Origin: Deltaproteobacteria bacterium
GTDB taxonomy: Bacteria > Desulfobacterota > Desulfarculia > Adiutricales > Adiutricaceae
Direction of reading: 5' to 3'
DNA: 32,198 nucleotides
NCBI GenBank assembly: GCA_031278475.1
Contig: JAITKK010000018.1
Span: 1-32,198, forward strand
Position numbers and translations under genes: made by a program. This document shows, piece after piece, positions 26,186-32,198 of this stretch (the stretch's first letter is position 1; every line of letters begins with the position of its first letter). Below the pieces are notes generated by a model. It worked only from the letters and a program-made list of their open reading frames with translations, made no database searches and was not told where the DNA came from.

Positions 26186-26731
26186 ATGATAGGGTTGCAT
26201 CAGGCAAGATGCCCTAACGCGGATTGCAAGGATTTCGGCAAGGAGAACACCGGGAACATCGCCATACGGGGAAGGTACGGCAAGAACAAGGACAAGCTTC
26301 TCCTCTATTGCCGCACCTGCGGGAAGAGGTTCGCCTCGACCCACGGCACCCCCATGTTCGCCTCCCATCTGCCGATTGCGACCATACATTCCATCATCCA
26401 CCACGTCTCCATGGGAGAGAGCCTCAGGAGCACGTCCCGCCTGGTGGGCATCCCCAAGGCCACCGTGAAGCTCACCATGGACAAGTTGGAGGCCTTCTGC
26501 CTGAAAAGCCTCCGGGAGATAACCGACACACTGGAGCTTGACGTGGCGCACATAGAGAAGCTCTGGGTATTCCTGAGACGCCTCCAGGACATGAGGCGCG
26601 AGAACCGGAAGGTGGATCTCATACAGGCGCCCGTGGGCATTGTCCCCCATCCGGAGGATGTCGTCTCCGAGGTGGAGGCTTCCTTCCCCGGGATGGAGGT
26701 TAGCATCCCAGAAAGCGATGAGGATGCCTAA
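26186..26731 (+). CDS. Zn-ribbon + HTH protein resembling an IS1-type transposase N-terminus
   Basis: 181 residues; GAGGAGG five bases before the ATG. Zinc ribbon with Cys9-x4-Cys14 and Cys42-x2-Cys45 (RCPNADC ... YCRTCGKRFAS), then a helix-turn-helix (about 75-105, GESLRSTSRLVGIPKATVKLTM), the same order as InsA of IS1. The remaining 75 residues are helical and acidic at the end (SIPESDEDA), with no DDE catalytic domain. No terminal inverted repeats or downstream insB-like frame are seen. It may be a domesticated DNA-binding regulator or the surviving part of an element; a strong own promoter favours the former. Confidence 0.75.
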   Translation: MIGLHQARCPNADCKDFGKENTGNIAIRGRYGKNKDKLLLYCRTCGKRFASTHGTPMFASHLPIATIHSIIHHVSMGESLRSTSRLVGIPKATVKLTMDKLEAFCLKSLREITDTLELDVAHIEKLWVFLRRLQDMRRENRKVDLIQAPVGIVPHPEDVVSEVEASFPGMEVSIPESDEDA

Positions 26732-27714
26732 CCAAAAATCCCCTAATATCTTACGAAAAGTACTCCATTAGGTTAGTTTTTGTATATTCGGGCGCCCGGC
26801 TTGCCTCAGGCATGCGCCCATGCCCGCCAAGCCCATCCCCCGTCTTTCCCCCACCCTTAATCCCATTCCATACATTATTATATAGTGGACCGCCCAAGGC
26901 ACCCAACATGCCCCAGGCAGAGTCGCCCCATGGCGAAGCTTGGGTGTCAATGCCTCTTTGCCCATGGTCGCTCTAAACCCAGCAGCACTCCCGCCTTGGG
27001 TGCCCTCTGCGGCACCTATATCGCGCATAGGGCAAATACATTCTGGCAAGGCACCCCATGGCCGGGCCAAGTTGCGCAAGCGCGCCATGCGGGATAACAG
27101 TGCTTGTGCCTGAGCCGGCCTAAACCCGAAAGGAGCCCCAAGTCGCCCGACGGTAAGGCAAGGGTTACCAAGAAGAACCGCCAGGAAGGGACTTCTTGGG
27201 GAAATCCAAAGGCTAGGGGCCTTGGAAACACGCAATATGTTGGGGAAGACAATCAGAATGTTAGGCAAATGTTTGCCTACTGGTTGCTCCAGTCTCCTGC
27301 AATGGAGAGCCAACGGCGGTTATCTTCTGGGGTTCCTCTGGGGTACGGAAGGGCGCCTATCCAAGGGGCGACGTGCCCCCATACGCAACCCAAGATTGCC
27401 AAGTATCAATGGGCATCAGGGTTTCACAAGCGATGAGGCGAACCGGAAAGCCCGATTGCCAGGGTCGGGCACCTAGGCATGTGAGGCATGCCAGGGTTGG
27501 GGGCATGTCATAGGCGTGTATGAGGCATGAGAGAGAATTAGGGGGCTAGGGTTGCCATTATAGGTAATGTTGGGGCAGGGCAGGGAGCCATAGCTTGCAG
27601 GTGAGGGCACGGTCCACCCTTGCGTTGGCAGGAATGTGGTGTAATATGGAAACAATTTGGCCTAATTGGCCTCCCAGGGGGGGGCCAAGGGATGTTTCCG
27701 GAAGGAGGCGGTCC
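26732..27714. other. 1-kb gap without credible genes
   Basis: Holds a hairpin with an internal loop (26790-26819; GGGCGC/GCGCCC outside, TGCCT/AGGCA inside), an AT patch near 26870-26885, and GGCATG-rich words (27480-27530). Frames of 110-180 codons exist on both strands but are low-complexity, lack ribosome sites and do not look like protein. The trmL ribosome site (GGAGG, 27704-27708) ends the region. Confidence 0.45.
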
Positions 27715-28203
27715 ATGGACATCATCCTTTTCGAGCCTGAAATACCTCCCAACACCGGCAATGTTGCCCGGCTATGCGCAGGTCTGGGGCTTGGGCTCCA
27801 TCTCATAGAGCCTCTTGGCTTCTCTTTAGACGACAGATACCTCAAGAGGGCGGGCCTCGACTACTGGCCGTACGTAAAGATGAGACTGTGGCAAGACTGG
27901 GAGAAGTTTAAGGCCGATTGGGCAGGAGGGAGGATAATAGCCACCTCCGCAACGACCGGCAAGCCGTTCACCGAATATGCCCCGCTGGATAGCGATGCCT
28001 TGCTCTTCGGCCCGGAAACCAGGGGTCTCCCGGATTGGCTGATATCCGAGTCCTCTGAAGCCTACAATATCCCCATGAACCCCGGTGTGAGGAGCATCAA
28101 CCTTGCTACCTCCGTCGGTTTCTTCATGGGCTTGGCGCTTTCCAGGCTCCAGACCAGCCATAATTCCCCCAGTCCTGGGAGTGGGGCACCTCCTTCCGTC
28201 TGA
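27715..28203 (+). CDS. trmL: tRNA (cytidine/uridine-34-2'-O)-methyltransferase
   Basis: 162 residues, the size of TrmL (SPOUT family). Uses S-adenosylmethionine to methylate the 2'-O of the wobble nucleotide of leucine tRNAs in the family's characterised members. Motifs: PEIPPNTGNVARLCAGLG (8-25), the knot loops LLFGPETRGLP (96-106) and IPMNPGVRSINLATSVGFFMG (119-139). GGAGG six bases before ATG 27715 fixes the start; upstream in-frame sequence is atypical. The knot loop reads SINLATSV where SLNLS(N/V)SV is usual. It acts at the same nucleotide as MnmG, encoded 5 kb upstream. Stands alone between long gaps. Confidence 0.92.
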   Translation: MDIILFEPEIPPNTGNVARLCAGLGLGLHLIEPLGFSLDDRYLKRAGLDYWPYVKMRLWQDWEKFKADWAGGRIIATSATTGKPFTEYAPLDSDALLFGPETRGLPDWLISESSEAYNIPMNPGVRSINLATSVGFFMGLALSRLQTSHNSPSPGSGAPPSV

Positions 28204-28233
28204 TGCCTCCCCTAAGGCAGTGCGAGCATGCGC

Positions 28234-28262
28234 CAGGGCATCGCCCTAGGGTGCATGCCCTG
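28234..28262 (+). terminator. Hairpin downstream of trmL
   Basis: CAGGGCAT / ATGCCCTG (8-bp stem) with further partial pairing inside, 31 bp after the trmL stop. No T-run. A candidate transcript end. Confidence 0.35.
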
Positions 28263-28589
28263 AAGGGACGCCCTGAACTCTCATGGAGGCTTTCTGGACC
28301 CGCTTGGAGGCTTTAAAGTCATTGGTGAAACAGCCATGGCCATCCCGAACCCAAGACAGAACTTCTGGCCAGGTGAGTAGGCACAAGAGGCGAAACCTAC
28401 CCCCTTGGGCTTGCCTTGGCCCTAAAGGCTACAGGGTTTTTCAAGTGATTAGGGGATATTAGGGTTTCTTATCGGCCTTCCGGAGCCTCTCCACGCCCCT
28501 GGGGTTTCCCCTCCCTGACGCTCTGCGCAGGGCAAAAATGGGGCTCTCTCGGGACAATTCCCTTGTCGCAGGTTAAGAACTGCTTGTGC

Positions 28590-28648
28590 CTGCCTCGTCT
28601 TCCATCTCCCAGCCTGCCTTATCTTCCATCTCCCAGCCTGCCTCATCC
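28590..28648. repeat. 24-bp tandem repeat, 2.5 copies
   Basis: Unit CTGCCTyrTCTTCCATCTCC plus CAGC at 28590 and 28614, then a partial third copy from 28638. Strand-asymmetric (pyrimidine-rich on plus), non-coding. Confidence 0.8.
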
Positions 28649-29294
28649 AAGCTTTCCTAGCTCGCCTTCCCATATCCCACTCAGCCATATCCCGGCGGCA
28701 ATCCTCAGCCCTCCATATTCCAGCAGCCAAAATCGGCTTGCCTCATCCATGCCTAAGGCATCCTAGGCTACCTTTTCCTGGCAGGCCTATTCCCCTGTTC
28801 TCTCTCTCCAGCCCGTCCATGTCCCTTCTTCCCAGTGCTCTGGCTGTGGTTCGCAATTCTCTCCTATGCCCTTGGCAGCCCTCTCCCAGGGCTCTCGCAC
28901 ATAGCTTCCCAAGGTCTTGGGGAATGGTTTGCCTGGGAATCATCCGAAGGGGCCCGCGAAGGAGGGGCAAGGTGCGTTTGGGACGTGATTTTCATGGAAG
29001 GGTCGGCTACCTTGGTTTCTTTCAAGCCAGGCAATGAAAATCGAGAGGGCAGGGGAGTCAGCAGAGCTCCAAAAAAGTGCCAATGCGACCCAAGGGAGGA
29101 AGTCGGGCAGAAAAAAATTCACATCCAAAGCATCCTCCCTAACCTGGATCCGAGAGAGCGTCGAATGGGCCCTTGTTCAGATAGTGTAAGGCTTTTCAGG
29201 CGATCGGCTCCTAGCTGGGGGTGCTTCGCTTTTGCTTTGTCCCTGGAAAAAAGAGCCAAATGAAAAAAAAATTGTATTTTTTTGAAAAAACCCC

Positions 29295-29324
29295 TTGCAT
29301 TGACATTTTGGGTTATGGGATAAT
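29295..29324 (+). promoter_or_regulatory. Extended -10 promoter with no gene behind it
   Basis: -35 TTGCAT (29295-29300), an 18-bp spacer and extended -10 TGGGATAAT (29316-29324), preceded by A/T tracts (29262-29290) that could act as an UP element. An overlapping TTGACA (29300-29305) has only 13 bp to the -10. No start codon with a ribosome site follows for 700 bp. Confidence 0.5.
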
Positions 29325-29948
29325 GCGTTCACTGGAGATGGATCTCCGCGAGATGGGCAACGGGTTCGTTTTTTGCGAACACTCCGAATAGGCGAAAATC
29401 CATAGCAAGCCATTCCTTGGCGGCGTGGCTGGTTTCCCGAAGGGCAGGGCTCTTAGAGGGATCCAGCCGGAAACAAGTCATTTTGGCACGCCGCACCACC
29501 CGGCGGAAGAAGCCCCACCAACTCTCCCGCTTGTGCCCCTTGGGAGGATGCCCCAAGGCCATTTCAAGGCGATGGTAGTTCCCTCTTGGCGGTTCGCTCA
29601 CAGCCGCCATCGTGAGGCCAACCCCAGCAAGATGCATTTTGGATTTTTCAGGGTTTGAAATCCCGTTTTCCAACAACACATGACAGACCTACCGGTCGAT
29701 CCCCAAGAATGCCATCCATAGGAATGCCTTCCAAAGGAATGCCTTCCTCTGTATCCATCGGGAGGGTAGGTCCCAAACCCAGGTGCCAAGCGCCACCAAG
29801 CCAGCTTGGCCGGACACAACTCCCCAGCCACACGCCAAGGGAGTGTTTCGGCCAGCGATAAGGCAATGCGCCCTGATTACCCCAAATCGGGGCTGCCAAG
29901 CGGCTTCAAAGGTGCTTTTCCCGCAATTCAAGGGGAAGTTCCCCAGCT

Positions 29949-30000
29949 TTTTCAAATAAGCCATTGTCCCCTATAATCCTTCAGGCCAAGCTCTGGCCTG
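29949..30000 (+). promoter_or_regulatory. Promoter and 5' stem-loop of the histone-like gene
   Basis: TTTTCA (29949-29954), a 17-bp spacer and TATAAT (29972-29977) place the transcript start near 29984. A hairpin CAGGCCA/TGGCCTG (29982-30000, loop AGCTC) would sit at the very 5' end of the mRNA and could protect it. The remaining leader to ATG 30071 is about 70 nt. Confidence 0.6.
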
Positions 30001-30070
30001 GGGAGAAAGAGCAATGCAAATCCTCGACCCGTCATTAGGGAAGGGCGGTCGGCAGAAAGAAAGGAACACT

Positions 30071-31198
30071 ATGACAAACGACGATCTCACCAAGAAAGCA
30101 GCACTTTCCGAGGAGTCCACCCTTTGGGGCCTGGACTCTGATTTGGAGGAAATGCCTCCCCTTGACTTGGTCGACGACGATGACGACGACGATGAAGACG
30201 ATGACGACTCTCCTGATCTCTACATCTTCACCCAGGAAGAAGAGGAAGATGAGGAGGATGACGAGGACGATGACGACGACTTCGACGATGACGACGATGA
30301 CGACGAGGACGAAGATGACGAGGAAGAAAAGCCCGCCCGCGTGACCAAGCCCCCGAAGCCCCCGGCAAAGCGTCCCGTCAAGCCGGCCGTCCGCAAGAAG
30401 CCCGGCCCCAAGCCCAAGGCAAAGCCTGCGGCAAGGAAGCCCGCGGCCAAGAAGCCCGGTCCCAAGCCAAAGCCAAAGCCAAAGCCGACGACAAGGAAGC
30501 CCGCGGCCAAGAAGCCCGGTCCCAAGCCCAAGGGGACTGTCAAGGCGACCGTGAGGAAGAAGCCCGGTCCCAAGCCCAAGGGCACTGTCAAGGCGACCGT
30601 GAGGAAGAAGCCCGGTCCCAAGCCGAAGGCCGCTGTCAAGGCGACCGTGAGGAAGAAGCCCGGCCCGAAGCCGAAGGCCGCTTCCGCCCGCAAGCCGGCC
30701 GTCCGCAAGACCGCAACGCGCAAGACCGCAGTCCGCAAGACCACAGCGCGCAAGACGGCAGTCCGCAAGGCGACCCCGGGCCGCAAGCCCGCCGTTCGCA
30801 AGACCGCGGTGCGCAAGCCGGCAGTCCGCAAGGCGACCCCGGGCCGCAAGCCCGCAGTCCGCAAGGCAACCCCGGGCCGCAAGCCCGCAGTCCGCAAGAC
30901 GGCAGTGCGCAAGCCGGCAGGCCGCAAGGCGACCCCGGGCCGCAAGCCCGCCGTCCGCAAGGCCCCAGGCAGGAAGCCAGCCGCCCACGCAAAGAGGGTG
31001 ATGGGCGCCCGCAAGACCGGGACACGCAAGGCCCCCGGCCGCAAGCCGGCAGCCGCGCACGCCCACAAGCCAGCAGGGCGCGCACCGGCCGGCCGCAAGC
31101 CGGGCCGCAAGCCCGCAGTCCGCAAGGCAACCCCGGGCCGCAAGCCCGCCGCACATGCCAAGCCAAGGGCCGGCGCGGCTAAAAAAAAACTAAGCTAA
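30071..31198 (+). CDS. Histone H1-like protein with acidic head and AT-hook-like tail
   Basis: 375 residues from ATG 30071, with AAGGA seven bases upstream; an in-frame ATG at 30014 has no ribosome site. Residues 35-86 are almost pure Asp/Glu. From 88 on the protein is Lys/Arg/Pro/Ala repeats: six KKPGPKPK units (about 107-207), then eight PGRKPA units mixed with VRKTAVRKPA. Such tails bind DNA like eukaryotic H1 or AT-hook proteins; an acidic block next to AT-hooks recalls CarD of Myxococcus, though the CarD N-terminal domain is absent. Likely nucleoid-associated, with the acidic head masking the tail or binding a partner. The gene ends in K-K-K-L-S encoded by a run of nine A residues; see the -1 frame that follows. 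Confidence 0.88.
   Translation: MTNDDLTKKAALSEESTLWGLDSDLEEMPPLDLVDDDDDDDEDDDDSPDLYIFTQEEEEDEEDDEDDDDDFDDDDDDDEDEDDEEEKPARVTKPPKPPAKRPVKPAVRKKPGPKPKAKPAARKPAAKKPGPKPKPKPKPTTRKPAAKKPGPKPKGTVKATVRKKPGPKPKGTVKATVRKKPGPKPKAAVKATVRKKPGPKPKAASARKPAVRKTATRKTAVRKTTARKTAVRKATPGRKPAVRKTAVRKPAVRKATPGRKPAVRKATPGRKPAVRKTAVRKPAGRKATPGRKPAVRKAPGRKPAAHAKRVMGARKTGTRKAPGRKPAAAHAHKPAGRAPAGRKPGRKPAVRKATPGRKPAAHAKPRAGAAKKKLS
30391..31158 (+). repeat. Basic coding repeats (KKPGPKPK, PGRKPA)
   Basis: Two repeat blocks: KKPGPKPKxx(V/A)KATVR units of about 48 bp (30391-30690), then shorter units around GTCCGCAAG and CCGGGCCGCAAGCCCGC (30700-31158). Near-identical DNA copies make copy number unstable and assembly from short reads uncertain. 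Confidence 0.85.
31181..31189 (+). promoter_or_regulatory. A9 slippery run at the end of the histone-like frame
   Basis: Frame 0 reads GCT AAA AAA AAA CTA AGC TAA. A_AAA_AAA in frame is a -1 frameshift heptamer, and nine A residues are long enough for transcriptional slippage. An SD-like AAGGG (31165-31169) lies about 13 bases upstream of the heptamer, and a GGGG/CCCC stem-loop (31215-31227) lies 25 bases downstream. A -1 shift enters a 96-codon frame with an HTH domain. Confidence 0.6.
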
Positions 31199-31479
31199 GT
31201 TCACCTGGCAGGGCGGGGAGAATCCCCACCAAGGGGTCGATTGCGAAAAAGCTCTTCAAGGATCTGAGCGAAGGCCAGCTTAGCGGCAAGGGCCTTAAGA
31301 CCCTGAGGGGAGCGTTGGCCATATCGGCCTCCACAATGTCCAAGGCCTTGGGGATCAGGGCTTCAACCCTCTACCGCTGGGAGAACTACCCTCCCAGCGC
31401 ATACACCGAGGAGACGAGGATACTGATCTCGGACTTCGTCCACAACTGCGTGGACCACGGGTACTTGGAGGTCAAGTGA
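31183..31479 (+). CDS. XRE-like HTH domain in the -1 frame, no start codon of its own
   Basis: Open from 31183 to TGA 31477-31479. It reads TKLSSPGRAGRIPTKGSIAKK, then LFKDLSEGQLSGKGLKTLRG..., with a helix-turn-helix (STMSKALGIRASTLYRWENYPPS) and a C-terminal helix (TEETRILISDFVHNC). No ATG, GTG or TTG precedes the domain in this frame, and a TAA lies just before the A9 run (31180-31182). The linker SSPGRAGRIPTKG matches the composition of the histone-like tail. So it is best read as the C-terminal part of the preceding gene, reached by -1 slippage (fusion about 469 residues), or as a gene split by a one-base indel. Confidence 0.72.
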   Translation, partial: KKTKLSSPGRAGRIPTKGSIAKKLFKDLSEGQLSGKGLKTLRGALAISASTMSKALGIRASTLYRWENYPPSAYTEETRILISDFVHNCVDHGYLEVK

Positions 31480-31524
31480 ACTTTGATGCCGGATGCCCTT
31501 CCAAGGCATCCGCAAAGCCTAAAT

Positions 31525-31616
31525 CCTGTCCTGTCCTGTCCTGTCCTGTCCTGTCCTGTCTCCTGTCCTGTTATGTCTCCTGTCCTGTCCTGTCCTGTCC
31601 TGTCATGTCATGTCAT
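31525..31616. repeat. CCTGT pentanucleotide microsatellite
   Basis: Seven perfect CCTGT copies (31525-31559), then interrupted copies (with TTATGT and CATGT variants) to about 31616. It lies between the HTH stop (31479) and the 31633 terminator, so it is in the 3' untranslated part of the histone-like transcript. The unit is not a multiple of three, and the array is likely length-variable. Confidence 0.92.
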
Positions 31617-31632
31617 ATACTCCATTGTCCTT

Positions 31633-31665
31633 GGAAAAAGGGGCCTCCCAGAGGCCCCTTTTTCC
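31633..31665 (+). terminator. Long perfect hairpin terminator
   Basis: 15-bp perfect stem (GGAAAAAGGGGCCTC / GAGGCCCCTTTTTCC) with loop CCA. On either strand the GC core is followed by five T residues, so it can act in both directions. It ends the histone-like/HTH transcript. Confidence 0.8.
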
Positions 31666-32009
31666 ACTCCTCCGCATCCAATATCACCTAATTAAGTAGC
31701 TCTTTGGCATCCAACATCCCCCAATAAAGCCGCTTCTGGGCATCCAATATCCCCCAATAAAGCCCAACATCCCACGCATAAGCATCTCTTTTGACATTGC
31801 CCTTGCCATGGGATCGCCCCAGCATAATCGGGCATGGGCCCTGAGGCTCCCGCAAGGGAGCGCCTCTGAGCTTACCGCTCGTTATCGCTTGTTATTGCTT
31901 TTGCGGGGGGTTTGGGAAGAGGAGGGTGCTTTGGGGGTTCCGGGCAGTAGGAGTCGCAGCCCCCTTGGGGGGTGTTCGCCCCATGGGGGTGAACGCGTCA
32001 CGGCTGGGC
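31666..32009. other. Gap with a 33-bp-spaced repeat
   Basis: Two 25-bp near-identical blocks (31706-31730 and 31739-31763; GGCATCCAAyATCCCCCAAT then AAAGC, one mismatch), with degenerate copies before and after. Further on is a G-rich stretch (31900-31990) with an imperfect hairpin near 31970-31995 that could end the minus-strand gene. No gene seen. Confidence 0.5.
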
Positions 32010-32198
32010 TCAGAGGAGGTATTCCCTTGGGTCCTTTTCCTTCTTTCTCGCCTCGTCGGTCAGGTTGTAGGGGCCCACGACGGTACCGAACTTCTTGGCG
32101 AGGCTGACCAGCTCCTTTACGGAGGGGTCGAAGGCGTCAGGGGAGTTCAGGCTCAGGCAAACGGAGTTTGCGCAGCGCACGCCGTTGAAGATCAGGGG
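32010..32198 (-). CDS. C-terminal fragment of an unrecognised protein
   Basis: The minus strand is open from the window end to TGA at 32012-32010: 62 residues, including IFNGVRCANSVCLSLNSP and ELVSLAKKFGTVVGPYNLTD, ending KDPREYLL. Codon use (AAG, CTG, GAC, AGG/CGC) and composition match real genes here. Two cysteines are five residues apart (RCANSVC). I do not recognise the family; the start lies outside the window. Confidence 0.7.
   Translation of the reverse strand, partial: PLIFNGVRCANSVCLSLNSPDAFDPSVKELVSLAKKFGTVVGPYNLTDEARKKEKDPREYLL

Larger units (their letters stand above)
28263..29948. other. 1.7-kb gap without credible genes
   Basis: Contains a 24-bp pyrimidine-rich repeat (28590-28648), poly-A/T tracts (29255-29290), an extended -10 promoter (29295-29324) and the direct repeat GGAATGCCTTCC (29720-29745). 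Frames of 60-140 codons on both strands lack ribosome sites and protein-like composition. A transcript starting near 29331 would be non-coding, or a very long leader of the histone-like gene. Confidence 0.4.

Noticed and set aside
26768-27436. Overlapping frames of 110-181 codons on both strands
   Set aside because: Low-complexity Arg/Pro/Gly products, no ribosome sites; typical of GC-rich non-coding DNA.
28835-29263. 142-codon plus frame
   Set aside because: CTG start, no ribosome site, crosses poly-A tracts and shows no protein-like pattern.
29300-29326. TTGACA at 29300 as the -35 of the 29.3-kb promoter
   Set aside because: Only 13 bp to GATAAT, too short; TTGCAT with 18 bp fits better.
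29329-29679. 116-codon minus frame
   Set aside because: Some coding-like stretches, but non-canonical context, no ribosome site and no family resemblance.
30035-31161. Long antisense frames opposite the histone-like gene
   Set aside because: Mirror images of Lys/Arg/Pro repeat codons, with poly-Ser or Leu/Gly/Arg products.
31240-31479. HTH frame as an independent gene starting at ATT 31240
   Set aside because: ATT starts are very rare and the spacing from AAGGGG is only three bases; a continuation of the preceding gene by slippage explains the linker better.

Overview
The window looks like one end of a metagenomic or draft contig from a diderm (Gram-negative type) bacterium. Bases 1-23 are Illumina adapter, so the left edge is an artefact. 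The outer-membrane lipoprotein enzymes (Lgt, Lnt), an OmpA-type porin with a TSP3-like calcium repeat, a MoxR/DUF58/DUF4350/DUF4129 cluster and an OleA-type condensing enzyme would fit a deltaproteobacterial (Desulfobacterota/Myxococcota-like) host, but this is inference and no marker gene here fixes the taxon. Coding regions are visibly GC-rich and use AGG and CGC for arginine. The gaps between genes are long (about 8.8 kb, roughly 27% of the window), often AT-richer, full of short tandem repeats and hairpins, and mostly without credible ORFs.

Layout. 24-3510 (minus): four tightly overlapping genes, DUF4129 > DUF4350 > MoxR ATPase > DUF58 (cut off). 3945-4628 (plus): AIM24/TIGR00266 family protein, convergent with an lgt-ABC exporter pair on the minus strand (4646-7508). 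7683-8696 (minus): OmpA family protein. 8697-10474: 1.8 kb gap. 10475-12196 (minus): Lnt. 12393-13463 (minus): orphan OleA-like thiolase, divergent from pyruvate kinase (13669-15105, plus). A hairpin-rich gap follows. 15707-20155 (plus): a 1482-residue acidic, highly repetitive protein of unknown function, then a small secreted protein and mnmG, whose only sensible start codon is ACG. 24229-25809 (plus): an orphan 526-residue Ala-rich protein, then a Zn-ribbon/HTH protein that resembles only the DNA-binding half of an IS1-type transposase. 27715-28203 (plus): trmL. 30071-31198 (plus): a histone-H1-like protein with an acidic head and a long Lys/Arg/Pro tail. The right edge holds the C-terminus of an unknown minus-strand gene.

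How the genes relate. Lgt and Lnt are the first and last enzymes of lipoprotein maturation. MnmG and TrmL both modify the wobble nucleotide of tRNAs. The MoxR cluster is a known but poorly understood envelope/chaperone-like set. The most unusual locus is the histone-like gene. It ends right after a run of nine A residues, and the -1 frame then encodes about 96 further residues containing a helix-turn-helix domain that has no start codon of its own. This suggests slippage-controlled production of a short tail-only protein and a long tail-plus-HTH protein, or else a broken gene. Other notable points are the giant repetitive acidic protein, the ACG start of mnmG, the orphan OleA, and a strong promoter near 29.3 kb with no gene behind it.
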